A stretch of DNA of 64,000 bases, taken from Quillaja saponaria (lineage: Eukaryota > Streptophyta > Magnoliopsida > Fabales > Quillajaceae). The notes below the pieces were generated by a model. That model ran no database searches. It was not told the origin of the DNA and saw only the letters and a list, made by a program, of their open reading frames with translations. Made by a program: the position numbers and the translations under genes. Numbering within the stretch: the first letter of the stretch is position 1; every line of letters starts with the position of its first letter. Location of the stretch: contig CM055612.1 in NCBI GenBank assembly GCA_029379385.1, positions 3,968,001 to 4,032,000 of the forward strand. Reading direction: 5' to 3'. This document shows, piece by piece, positions 38,571 to 50,900 of the stretch.

Positions 38571-38577
38571 TATATAA
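38571..38577 (+). promoter_or_regulatory. TATA box of the coiled-coil/EAR gene
   Basis: TATATAA in TTCATTATATAAACC, 150 bp upstream of the ATG at 38721, between the poly-C run and a pyrimidine-rich leader. Transcription start is expected near 38600-38610. Confidence 0.7.
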
Positions 38578-38720
38578 ACCAAACCCATACCCATTTTCGA
38601 TTTCTTCTTTGCCTCTTCTCCCACTCCTGCGCCACCCTTTATTGCTCTCTCTCTCTTTCCTAAACACCAAAATCCAAAGACGACTTTTGCTAGACTTTTC
38701 TAGACGGAGTTAGTTATCTA

Positions 38721-41568
38721 ATGGTAAAGAACGGGTGGGTAACGGCGGCGATGACGGATGACATGGTTGTGGTGGAGCTACTGGTCAGGCTGAAGCAGTC
38801 ACAGCCGACACTTGCAGCGGTGGTACCGTTTAGCTGGGGTCTAAAGAAGTCACGGTCGAGACGCTCTGCAGCATATAGATGTGACTACTCCGGAAGAAAG
38901 GAGGGTGATTCAACAAGATGCAGCCCAACCACGCCGCTCTCTTGGAGTGGTGGTGCATCTCTTTCTGCCACCGCCGATGGTTTCGAAGAGTCCAGCCGGC
39001 CTAACTTCCTTTCTTACGATGCCGCCAGATCCAAGGTTTTCTCTCTTTCTTTCTCACACTTTCCTCTTAATCTCCCTCCCTCCCTCTCTGGTTTCCGACG
39101 ATGGTGTTGGGCCATCTGATCTCTATTCTCCGGTGTAACCCTCTTTTGTTGTTTGACCGGAATACCCTTAGCGAGTGCGTGGGATTGCGTTTTACGGTCG
39201 TGGTATACTGGCCATGGAGGATGAGAGTGTGGAGGCATGTGTTCATCGACGACGAGACATTCTTGTCTTAGAAAAGACGTTTTCCTTTTTATTGACAGTT
39301 TTACCCATTAATCACGTTATTTACCCCCGCATCTTTTCGAAGTTTGTTACTTCGAAAACGATGTTTCCGTTCTCCGACCTGCCAGCGTTTTGTTCTCTCT
39401 GACGTAACTAGAACCAATCTAGTCGCTGACAAGTTACAAGGGTAAATCTGTATTTTGATTTTATTTTTCTTGCCAGTTTCATCTTTTCCGTATTGAGAGC
39501 AGAGCAACTCGTCAATAATTGACGGCCGATGATCATGGAAAATTGCTGCCCAATTTTTTGTGACCAGAATACCCTCTGTACTTTACGGTAGTTTGGGTCA
39601 CGTGAGGTCAGCAATTTTTCATTACATTCATAATCAGAGGAAAGCGCTTCACGTTTTTTTCTCGCCTCTTTTCCGGTCCCCTGTCATTCTGTTTTCTTAT
39701 GTACATTGACCAAAACACCCTTATAACTTCAATCTAGATTCTGCTAACGAAACCCTTTTCGTAGAGGACGATTTTGTGAGAGAGAAAATGTATAGTAATT
39801 TTTCCTGGAAGTTTCACTTAGAGGACGAAGGGTTTTCTGGTAATTAAGATTATATTGTGGGGTAAATGGGTCCTATAATTTAGAGGATGATGAGTTGCTG
39901 TTGGGCGGACGAGAATTTTGACAACGTCGGCTTTAGACTTTGAATGTCAACAGGGGAGGGAATTTATTGTACTTGGGCTGATTTATCTTTTCTATTTTTC
40001 TTGAACACTTCTAATTTAAAGTCACGTGAGCACCAAAGACACGAGTAGCGTCATGTGCCATTGCCACCGCTTGTCGTTTAATGACGTGGCGTGAATTCAC
40101 TGGTCCTGAATACGGTCACAGTGTTGCGAGAGATAATCTATCAATTAAGGTCAATTACGTCTCTTTGAATACCAGCTGTCCCCAATTGCAGAGCATCTTC
40201 CTCTTAGTTTTGTCTTTCTAGCAAGTTTTTAACATAGGGGTTAGGCCAAAACATACATCTGCTTCCAATTTGAGTAATCTTTCTGATTATTATTTTTTTG
40301 GATAAATAATTATATTTTGGTAAATAGATGGTGTCTGATTGAGGGTAATGTAATGACCCTGTTTTCTTCTTTTCTTGAGGAGGATTAGGATTAACATAAT
40401 TTGATGGTCCCCATTTGGGATTTAAGCCCCAGGTAGGGCCCACTTTCTATTGGAGATGCTGAAAAGTTCAAGGCTTATTCAACTCTTATGAATGGTTTTG
40501 TATTGGAAATTGTTTGTTGGCCTAATTGGGCTGACCATGTCTTATTCAAGCTTCTCAATGATAAAATATTTTCTGTTATTGGCATCTGGTTTTGATTCAG
40601 TTTTCCTATGAAATCATATGCTTATGGTGATCTTAAATAAATGAAAAATTTTCAGGCTACTGCTACAAGTGAATATACAAGTAGCAATACGACTAACACA
40701 AAGAGGTCTAGAAGGAAAAAGGTAATTTTCATTTGCTTATATTTAGTGACCTTTCTTTTTAGTTCTTGAATATAGATCATGCTCGTGTCTATATTTAGTG
40801 ACCTTTCATCTGCGGGAAGCCAGAGACCTCTCTCTGCTTAGCAGGTGGTTCTTTTACTATGTGAGTTTACATGTGTTTCCAACTTTATGTTTTTATTTGC
40901 CATTTTCCAGACATTTGCTGAACTAAAAGAGGAGGAGAATTCATTGTTGAAGGAAAGGTCATATTTGAAAAAGGTATTCTTGCGATGCTCATGACTTCTT
41001 CACACACACCCCTCATTTTTCGCACAGTTACTCTTTTTGCTTAGCAATGTTAAATTCATTTTACAGGAGTTGGCAACATTATGTGCCACTTTTAAGGCAC
41101 AAAGAACTAGAAATGAAATGCTGAAGAGAAAGAAGGTGACCCTTGATGTTCTTTTAAACTCATGCACATATCTATTGATTTTATGTACTATTATATATGT
41201 TCATGCCATGATTATGTACTTCTGAACAAGCACACCTGTTCTAATTGCTTACCTCTTACCTCATTTTAACAAAACTTACTGTTCTTTCACAGCTTGATGT
41301 CAGTACTCAATCTCAAAAGAATCCAATTGCAACTGGATTGATGCCATCACTTTCTGGTCAACCCTACCAGAGAATATCGCCTTCTCTTGGCTATGTTCCC
41401 CCCATCATCCCCACACATTCTGCTCACGAGTATGATCATCCCCTATCAGATTCTTGTGAAGCAAACAAGACCGACTCAACCCGGGAAAGTTTCTTCGTGC
41501 TACCTGACTTGAATATGACGCCATCTGAGGATGATTGTAATTCTGACTCTTTATATGGATTTAGTTGA
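38721..41568 (+). CDS. Plant coiled-coil protein with C-terminal EAR (DLNxxP) motif
   Basis: Five exons: 38721-39035, 40656-40721, 40911-40973, 41067-41135, 41293-41568, all phase 0, giving 262 residues. The N-terminal region has a conserved-looking CSPTTPLSWSGGASLSATAD. Exons 2-4 encode a basic stretch (TKRSRRKK) followed by FAELKEEENSLLKERSYLKK and ELATLCATF, a short heptad-like helix reminiscent of a bZIP but with an atypical, short basic region. The C-terminus ends FFVLPDLNMTPSEDD; DLNMTP fits the DLNxxP type of EAR repression motif that recruits TOPLESS co-repressors. Nuclear co-repressor-recruiting function is inferred, not shown. I recognise it as a plant-specific family but cannot name it. 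Intron 1 is 1.6 kb and holds two G-boxes. No lesion is seen. Confidence 0.82.
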
Positions 41569-44060
41569 CAAAACACCCTTCTTGGTTTCATTGCCATGGC
41601 TATCAGAAACAGCGGCTAAGCTTTGATGAAAACATGAAAGCTGATACAGTGCCCATGCGAAGGAGCTCTTCGTGTAGTATATGGGACCCTCTGGACGAGG
41701 GTCACTGATGTCTCAAATTGCTCCAATTGCCAATTATTTCAAGGCAAAAGAAGGTCATGGATCAAGAGTATTTCCTTGGGTATGCCAGCAATATTAGTCA
41801 TTAGGTGTAGAGATTCGCATGTCACAGCTTCCCTTCTTTCTCCGAAATTTGTTGGGTAGTAAGCCCTTGTTGCTTCTTATTTCGGAATTCTGCAGTCAAA
41901 TTTGTGTCATTCTTTGTAGATTAATAGCTTTTGGATTCCTTTGTTAAAGGTACTTTTTATCAAATTTACAAACTTGTTCATCCGCGGATTTCTCTGTTCT
42001 TTTTCCTTTTATTGTCTTAAATTATTTAATTATCTTACCAATGATGAGAAAATTATACTGTTTTGGAGAGGTGAATTTGACAGTGAAAATGTAAAATGCG
42101 TGCTGTTAAGCATAACCAATTTCTGCTTCTACGTCATACTGCGTGGAGAAGAAAACATTGCACTGAGGATATTGTCACTAAATTGACACCGATAGAAGAA
42201 GAGCTAGCAAATGGCAACTACTCAGAGTCATATTTCTGGATTCCTTTGCAGCAACAGCGTCGCTAATATGCTGAAACCTTGTTTGGAGATTGGTAGTGTT
42301 GGCAGCTTTCATTTTCCAATGGGTTACTTTACAGTCAGTAAAAGCTTTACCAAGGTGAGGTTGGCAAAATATATCTTGATTCTTGATAAAGGAGAGACCG
42401 AGGAGCAAAAGCAATGGGAGCATGTTGAGCTTCTTTTCCTAAGTTTGCAGGCAAAAAAACAAAAAACAAAAAAGCAGGTCGGCAGATGTTGTTAGTCAAA
42501 GACCCTGTGAAACATAAAAGAAGCTTTTTGTCAGTGCATCTTGCTTCTTTGGCAGGCAATGGGTTGCCCACTGTGAAAACCTAATTGCTTCCTACATTAA
42601 AGCGTCCAAAAATGAAATAGCAAAATAACAGAGATTCCCTGTAAAATTTGATCAATTTACTTAAACTTCTAGTCCACTTATATCAAAAGTTTGCCCTCAA
42701 GTGATCTCAGACCTCTAAATCCGTAACATATAGGTGCTAACGCAACCTCAATAAAAGCCCTCAATATAAAATAAAATAAAAACTAAATAAATAAATATTA
42801 CATAATATTTTTTATTAAAAATCAGTTAAAACTTCAGACGGCAGCATAAAATTGTTCAAGATTTTGATGTTAAGGAAATATAAATATAGATACTACTTTT
42901 CGTGCCGTGAACAATTCCTCCTCTAACATAGAAATGAATCCCACGCGATGGAGAAAAATGTTCATAGTCCTGACGTGAACTTCATCTGTATGATTTTCCT
43001 AGGATGGGACATCAACTTTTGGTGTTCGCCGCCAACAATTCCTTACAAGGAGCAGACAGCTTCGTGCATATAATAATACCTTTTCATTTAAAACGAAAAC
43101 ATCGTCAATTATATGAGTTGCTTTAGCTTTTATTCAACTAGCTCAATTGGACTTAGGGTACATAGGTGTCAACTAAAAGCTGATCATGGTCATTTTTATT
43201 CTCTGCCATAATGTCTGTCACAATGGTTCGAAGAGGAAAAAGCCATTGGTTGTAGGCTTTTTCAAGACTGTTTGTTCTTGGATAGGACACCAGTGTTGTT
43301 GGTCTTTCTGTTAAAAATAAATTAAGTCAGAACTTCAAATTAGTGGCATGAATAAACACAAATTCCGACTTCCCTTCTATCATTGACTGCAAATTAGTTA
43401 GGGTAAACCAGATCTAATATGTTTGGTGATTGCAGAGTCCATTACTACACATTGAAGTGAATCCAAGGATGCAACAGCACATCAAAATTGCTTTCATAAT
43501 ACCATCAAAATTGAGGGCCGATAAAACCTGTTGATACCGTACGAACTTGTCATATGGAGTGGGACATTTTCAACTAGAAACTACTAATTAGCCTCCATAG
43601 ATGCACTGAATTTTAATAAATTAATCATAGAGAAGCTTTAACCTATTCTAGAGATGACTATAAATATGGAACTCCAGATTAGTTTGATTTAGATTCAAGA
43701 CAAATTTAAAATCATACAGCAAATTTGACCCTTCATCAAAACCAAGCCGTAAAAGAAAGAGCAAGAGCCAGAAAATTTTGTCTTCCCTAGTTCCCAAGCT
43801 ACCTGATATTGTGAAACCTCAGATTGCCCAAAATTTGTTCTTATTAAAATATCAAAGGAACGGCAAGAGCCAGAAAAACACATCCTGTAATAATCTATAT
43901 AATACAGTGCATGTGCATCATCAAATCCAAGGGTTCAAACTTCAAAGTAATAAAGTGAGAAAAACATAAACAAAAACTGAACAGAAAAAAAAGAAAAAGA
44001 AAGCACCATTTAAAAACCAAAGCAGAAACAACACAAGGAAACAAGAAAGATATTGGTAAA
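41569..44060. other. Spacer, 2.5 kb
   Basis: Begins with the probable 3' UTR of the coiled-coil/EAR gene. An open frame at 42211-42495 (94 codons) has a plausible start but no recognisable motif and ends Lys/Gln-rich, so it is left unannotated. The right part would hold the missing last exon of the ALF4 pseudogene if it ever existed here; I did not find it. Confidence 0.4.
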
Positions 44061-47000
44061 AAATTAAATACAGCATCAGTATGCTCGGGAAGGGAAGGAG
44101 GTCCCCCTTTCGCAGACCTCAGAATCAACACCACCAATTCAAGGACACCAGGGATCCAAAATAATATACTTGGACACAGTTTTTCATCCTTTTGTGCATT
44201 ACCTGCCTATTGCTGATTTCCTTGTGGATTTCCCTTTTGAGTAGATCTATGAGAATTACGATCCGTAAATATGTGAAACAACATCAGAAAACTTAACTTT
44301 TGACAGTAATTCCAACAGATACCAAAGCTTACAAGAGAAACTGGTTTGAAGGATTTACCATAGGAAGACGGTGTATTTGTAATCAACACTTTCAAAATGT
44401 CAAACATCATTTGAAGTAGGAATACTTGCAAGAATGAGACTTTGAGTATAAAAAGGTTAAGGAACACCAGATAATACCAAGTTAGAACTTTTTTTACAGA
44501 TGTTTACAGACTGCAAACTTTTTTTGGTGCTAAAATAACGACTTGAAGGCATTTCTATATATTAACAAAAACCTTACCCCATCTGGAGTAGACATGATGA
44601 CCATTTTAACAGCCTGACATGTTAGAACTTGATTGTCAATAAGAAATATATCATGATTATTTCTTTCATAATTGAAAGCAAGAAGTAACAGATAGACTAT
44701 TGTACAAACTGAAGAGTCAAACTTGCAGCAAACACCTGCAAAGCGGCAAAAAGATTAGGCATATAAATTGACGTATCAGAATCTTCATCATCATGTTCTT
44801 GGCAAAGATTTTTATCAGTGATACAAAGCAAGAAGTTGACAGTTTGTTTCCTTAACTCCCATGGTAGATTTACAAAAGACAGCGCATGCTTTAGAGTTCC
44901 TATTGCCTGCCACCTTTCCGTCTGGTTACTTCAAAGTTCACCCTTCACAACAGCCAAATCCTCTTCATCAGCCTAAGCAATCCCTTCTGGCCCCAAACCA
45001 CTGCAGTAATACAAAATAGAAGGGTGGGGTTGGTGGAAGGCAGAGTGGATCAAAGAAAAAAGGCAAAAATACAATTGATTAAATCCTATGAAAATAACTA
45101 ACTGAGTCATTTTCCAGAACACAAACTTGAGAGTGCACCACCTTGTTTGACATAAGATAACCAACTCATAGAATCATCTTTATCCGCTTCATTATTCAAA
45201 ACTAATACGATATTTTAATTAATCAAAATACAGAGAAACACATATCGAACTGCAAATAAATCATAAAGCATAGATTCCACCTCCGAAGACAACTTTGGTG
45301 ACTGAGTCAACATCATATGCAGTCAGCAGGTTAAAATATGATAAACCACAACATGGAAAAAAGTGCGACAGTTGTAGCATCAAGGAACGACAACTGGAAC
45401 TTCTAGAGCTCATGCTGACTGAAATAAGAACCTGAACAAATAGAACGTAAATTAACGCATCAGCCACGCAGTACAAAGAAGAAATTAATAAGAAATAATA
45501 ACAGATTCCATCAAAAGGTGCAGAAATTAAAAAATAATGAACGTGAGAGACATGATTTGATCATGAACTTTAAGAATGTGGTATAGAAATAAAGCCTTCA
45601 ATATGCAAACTAGAAGTTCAGTTAAGGGGAGAAATGTTAACCATGCATTGCAAGATGTACGAACCAAATAGAACATGGTGCTTCTCATTTGTACTGCCCT
45701 CCCGGTGCAAGTGAAACATCATGAGGACTCAGGATATGATTAAAAACCCATTTACTATATTTAAAAGCTTCCTGATAAACCAGGAAACTTTACTACTTTA
45801 AAAATGTCACAGACCAACTTAGTGCAAACTGCATGTATAGAATTTGCAATTACAACCGCTCTCTCAAACAAATCCTCAAGTTCTCCGTCATCTGACTTCA
45901 AAGGCACAGCCTATAGAACATCAAGAGTAATGGAACCACTTCTTTTATGTGCTCGAATTGACGCCTCTGAAGGAAAAGAAATACTGAAAAGCAAAGATTA
46001 TGAACAAAAAATTTCTTCAGTCTTCTGTAGGTGAAAATGTAGGTCTGATGTCTTTTAAAGACAGATATAAATATTTAGACAAAACAGAACTTCAAGTAAA
46101 TTTGAACAAAGATAGTGGATAGTGCAGCTTGAAACAATTGTCAAGTTCAGCTATGCACTCAATCCATAAAAGTAAGAATGGTAATTGGTCAACTTGGACG
46201 CTTTTCTGTTTAGTAATTTCATTGAATCACTCATTACTTAGAAAAATGGAGAAAACCCATTTCAGTATCATACCTTTTGGGAGTCCTCTTAGAAGCAGCA
46301 AAGCATAACTGGAAGCCTTGGTCATTCTACTCGAGGAACCTTAAAGCCTGTTGCAATTATAATCAAGCGTAGGAAAAAAATCGAAACCAGAAAAATATAT
46401 TATATAAGTCTATATCTTGCTTAGAGTACTAGGAATCATATAATTATGAGAAACAGAGCATCAATTTCTTCTATTGATTAGAACCTAAGTTTGTATGGCA
46501 ATAAAATAATCTCTAAGTAATGCAGAAATTGGAAAATAGAGCATGATGGTGGGCAGTGGTAAACCAGTGGTGTAGGTGTTAGGATATGTTCTGTTGTGCA
46601 AGTAGGTGAAAGAAGTGTAAAAGAACAAAAGTGTAAATGAATGAAGAGGATGCTTTGTGCCCAAGAAGGGTGATACGTAAAACTGAATAATCAGAAGGGA
46701 AAAAAAGAAGTAAAAAGTACGGAAGTGTCAACTGGATAGATATATTCAAATGCACATACATTGCAAAGAACAGAAAGCATGTCGTGCAGACCAGAGATCA
46801 GTATAAACTGATCAATCATGACAAAGGCCATGTCTAAACATCTCCGTGATATGCCCACAAACTTTGAAATAGCCTTTGGCAATTCAAATGAGAGTGCATC
46901 ATTAACTGCCTGTCATGATAAGATAGGAAGTAGAAATATTTGGGTAGAAGACTATATAAACATGTTTTAGTGATGTTTGGCTGAAAATTCCTAGTTATCT

Positions 47001-47780
47001 AACATTTAAAAAATTAAATTATCAACTTTTACTGGCAAATAAGAGATATAGGTTTTGCTGATGTATTGTGTTGTAAAGCACCTGATCAAGTGAAGGAGAC
47101 CAAATATATTGATAATCTCAGAGATAATTTCAAATGCATTAGTGTATGTTCATTGTCTAGGCCTGACTGAGCAGCCTTTGAAATCAAATCAAGTAAACTG
47201 ACAAGATGACTTGGCTTTCAGATTGTTGGGGACCTGCAACTTCAATCGACTACAAATGTGAAAGTAAGAATGTTAATAGTTATCTTCAGTTTGTAGCTAG
47301 TCATATCTTTTCAATTTTCTTATACATGGAAATATCAAATAGACTCAGTGAGGCCATTTTTCATGAAGGAACTAAAAGGTTAATATCACTGATTTCCTTC
47401 TCTTGCTTCACAATTCCCAGCCGTCAAATTCATGTGCCAACTGAATTATGCATAGCAGAACACTAAATAGTTGAGTGGGAACATAACGTAAGAAAAACAA
47501 AAACCATACTCCATACTCTAGTTGCTAATAAAACCTGAAATTCTATGTCTTCTGGTATTAATCTCCATGCAGGCAAAGTTTTTCGCTTTATATAAGTTGG
47601 AGAATTAGAAATATAAAAAAAGGACTTGCAATGGCAAAGTGGGGATCTTGGGTAAAGATTTCTCGAAAGTGAAGCACGTCATGATGAGCTTCGCTTGCTA
47701 CTGAAACGGCTCTGCCAACTCTTTCTTTTTCAGCTGGGTTCTATCTTCCCCGCTATCCCCAGCAGAAGAAGACGTGGGCA
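44060..47780 (-). pseudogene. ALF4: ALF4 (glomulin-like) pseudogene, multiply broken
   Basis: ALF4 is a helical-repeat, glomulin-related protein that binds RBX1 to restrain SCF ubiquitin ligases and is needed for lateral root initiation. Exon remnants on minus in family order include about 47700-47637 (VLHFREIF), 47249-47082 (SIEVAGPQQ, SLLDLISKAAQSGLDNEHT, then SPSLDQ), 46909-46760 (SFELPKAISKFVGISRRCLD), 46347-46274 (SYALLLLRGLPK) and about 45970-45824 (SDDGELEDLFERAVVIANSI). Further remnants are 45431-45261 (LSHFFPCCGLSYFNLLTAYD), 45000-44736 (RWQAIGTLKHALSFVNLPWE), near 44600 (AVKMVIMS), 44440-44358 (FDILKVLITN), 44250-44200 and about 44170-44060 (KGGPPSLPEHTDAV). Lesions: three frame losses within 47100-47215, frame changes in four other exons, TAG at 44975-44973 (expected Gln), TGA at 44933-44931 (expected Arg). 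No start codon and no last exon were found. Identification rests on remembered ALF4-like sequences and on TRS120 being next door, as in Arabidopsis. Confidence 0.78.
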
Positions 47781-47928
47781 GAAAAGTCTTTTAGTGTTTG
47801 ACAGAACGGGCAAATAAGTCATTTCAAAGTTTCTTGTTATTCACTTATGCTCTATGCACTAATTGGGCAAACACAGAGCTTAGTAATTGTTCCCTGTATC
47901 TTCGATTTTTCACTGTTTCACAACAACC
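47781..47928. promoter_or_regulatory. Short bidirectional promoter, ALF4 relic / TRS120
   Basis: Only about 150 bp separates the leftmost recognisable ALF4 coding remnant (minus) from the TRS120 ATG at 47929 (plus). Both genes must have shared this divergent region plus their leaders. No clear TATA box is visible. Confidence 0.5.
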
Positions 47929-50900
47929 ATGGAGCCGGACGTGAGTATTGAGAGCTCCTCGATGATCCGGGTGGCGGTGCTACCAATCGGGACGGTACCA
48001 CCGACTCTGCTGCGGGACTATTACTCGATGCTTCTCCGTCACCAGACGGTACCACTCTCGGCGATCAGCTCATTCTATACGGAGCACCAGAAATCACCAT
48101 TTGCACACCAACCATGGGACTCAGGGTCCCTCCATTTCAAGTTCGTTCTAGGAGGTTCACCTCCATGCCCATGGGAGGACTTCCAATCACACCGTAAAAC
48201 CCTCGCTGTTATAGGCATCTGCCATTGCCCTTCCTCACCGGATCTTGATTCCGTTGTTGATCAATTCGCTAATGCCTGTAACGGTTACTCTTCTTCTCTA
48301 GTTGATCGCTGCTTTGCGTTCTGTCCCTGCGATTCTCAGGTGGGTAGATTTTGACATTTTGTAGTGCAATTTAGTAGTTTTTTTTGTCTGTGTCGGAAAA
48401 TGAGAGGCTGAAGAAGAAAATGAGTTTGATTTTTTGTTTTTGTTATCATTTACTTTATTTATTTTTGCAGCTAGAAGAAGAAAGTAAAAGAGGGGGTAAT
48501 GTAATGTTGTTTCCTCCTGGGGATCGTCATACTCAGGAACTCCACTTACACACCATGATGCAAGATATGGCTGCATCTTTGTTGATGGAATTCGAAAAGT
48601 GGGTTCTTCAGGCTGAATCTTCTGGAGCCATTCTCAAGACACCATTAGATTCTCAAGCTAGTCTGAGCTCAGAGGAGGTTCATGTTTAGGTGTCCTAATA
48701 ATTTGCATTTGTTTTTTTTTTGTGGAGGATTTCTTTCATGTTTGATCTTAACATGCAACATTTGTTGGAGAATCCAACTTAATTCAGTTTGATTATATTG
48801 TAAACAAAATTTACAGGTTATCAAGGCCAAAAAGAGAAGACTTGGGCGCGCACAGAAAACTATTGGTGATTACTGTTTAATGGCAGGATCTCCTGTTGAT
48901 GCCAATAACCATTATTATACTGCACAGGAACTTGCTAGGTTGACTGGAGATTTTTTCTGGTACTCTGGGGCTTTGGAGGGTAGTGTCTGTGCATTACTGG
49001 TATGCGGTCTACCTTCTCGGTTATGTATAAGCTTTGCATCTGTAGAAGTGCACAACGCTCACGTCATTAACTGCAATTACTTCATGAATCTGAAGAACAC
49101 ATTACCAATGTAGTCAATGATTTCAAGAACCATATGGTACAACAATGGGTCATCACAGATGTACATTAGAAAGCAATATAAATTGTATTACTGCTGTAAA
49201 ATGCCCCTTTACTTAGTTGTGGATATTATTTTATTTCATTGGAAAGCATTCTAAGTGACTGATTGGTTCCAGATTGTTGTTAAGACAAAATGCTTGAACG
49301 ACTTACCTATCTTTACATTTATGTTCCTTAGTTATCCATATTTTTATATTATCAGATTGATCAAATGGACCTGAGAGATTCAGCTTTGGAGGAGGAGGTT
49401 AGGTATCAATACAATAGTGTCATCATGAACTACAGGAAGTCACAAGATAATGCTCAGAGGTAGTTGATATTGCTTTCGATTTTCATAATGAATCTTTTCT
49501 AGGACCAATCAGTGAACCTACTGTTCCGTAGATGATATTACGTTTGGTATTCTATACCACATGTAGGTTCTAATTGTTTATCCATCCTAAATTGCAAAAT
49601 TGGTTATCCATTCTAATTGTAAGAGTTTGTTGCAGATCTCTGTTAGAAATATACTTTAAAACAAAAAAACAAAATTCACAGGCTTTGAGGCGTGTTGATA
49701 ATAAACACTATCTTTAAAGAGATATTGCCTACATACTCTTACAATTTGGGGATTGCAAACAAGTCCTTTCTAGGATACAACAAATCCTCTTAGAATCCTC
49801 TAACAACTTCTTATGAAAACCATATATATGGCATGAATAGTCACTATTCTAAAAAGTATGACTATATATTGAATAGCCACGCCATCAACAATTGTGTCTT
49901 TTACTCAAATAAAACTACAATTTGAATTCAATAATTGTGCCTCTGGCAAAAAAAAGTTATAACTTTTGACATATATTACTATTCATGAAATGGCATTCCA
50001 ATTATAAGCTTATATTACAATCTATGTTGTGTTGAAAATTCATTCTTCAGTGTTACCTAGTTCTTAAAACCATGATGACTAGATATATGACTGGCTATTG
50101 GCAACTTTGGTATGATGCTGACTTTCAATTGCTGAGAATACATTCCCACTGTCGGACATAAGAGAATTATAATCTTAATATTGCATCTGTGCTGACTTCT
50201 TGTTCGTCTACCCCATATATGATATTATGACAGTCAGAAGTAGTGAAAAGCCATTATCTTATTTGCTTTAATATCTCTCTTCTGCCAATTAACTTGTTTA
50301 ATTGAACAATTCCTCTGAGAATTACATGATTATGCATCCTCCTGATACTTGGGTTTCCAATGAGCTACAGATAACTTACCCATTGGTTGCATTGTTTGAG
50401 ACTTGGTTTATCATTTTGAAACTTTAGTGGGTGGGCTTGTGTAATTGGGTTTATCAAGACCCTTAAAGAGGGGGTAGTGACTTGCAATTATGCGACAGTG
50501 TTTACAGCTGGGTTTCATCACCTCATCATATTTATTTTTTTTATCCTTTTTGTGCAGAGTGTCACCCCTAAGCTTTGAACTTGAAGCTACTTTGAAATTG
50601 GCAAGGTTTCTTTGCAGGTAAACTTTTTGCTTGAGCCTGCTAATAAATTTAATAAGAGCAGCATCTTCTGTTGATCCAGTATACACTGATATAAGAGAAA
50701 GAAGTAAATCATGAAGACTAGAATTATATGTACTTTAATCAACATCTTTGCATGTCTGGAGTTCCTTGAGGGGAAACCTGACTCGTCTAGAGTGTCTCAT
50801 ACACAAACCTAATCTTGTTTTCCAATTTTGTACTTTGTACTCTCACAAATGTTAAACCATCCTTTTAATCACTTCTTCTCAAAACAATTGAAACAAAATG

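Noticed and set aside
42211..42495. 94-codon frame between the coiled-coil/EAR gene and ALF4 relic
   Set aside because: No motif, low-complexity Lys/Gln end and no promoter or splice signal; could be 3' UTR or chance.
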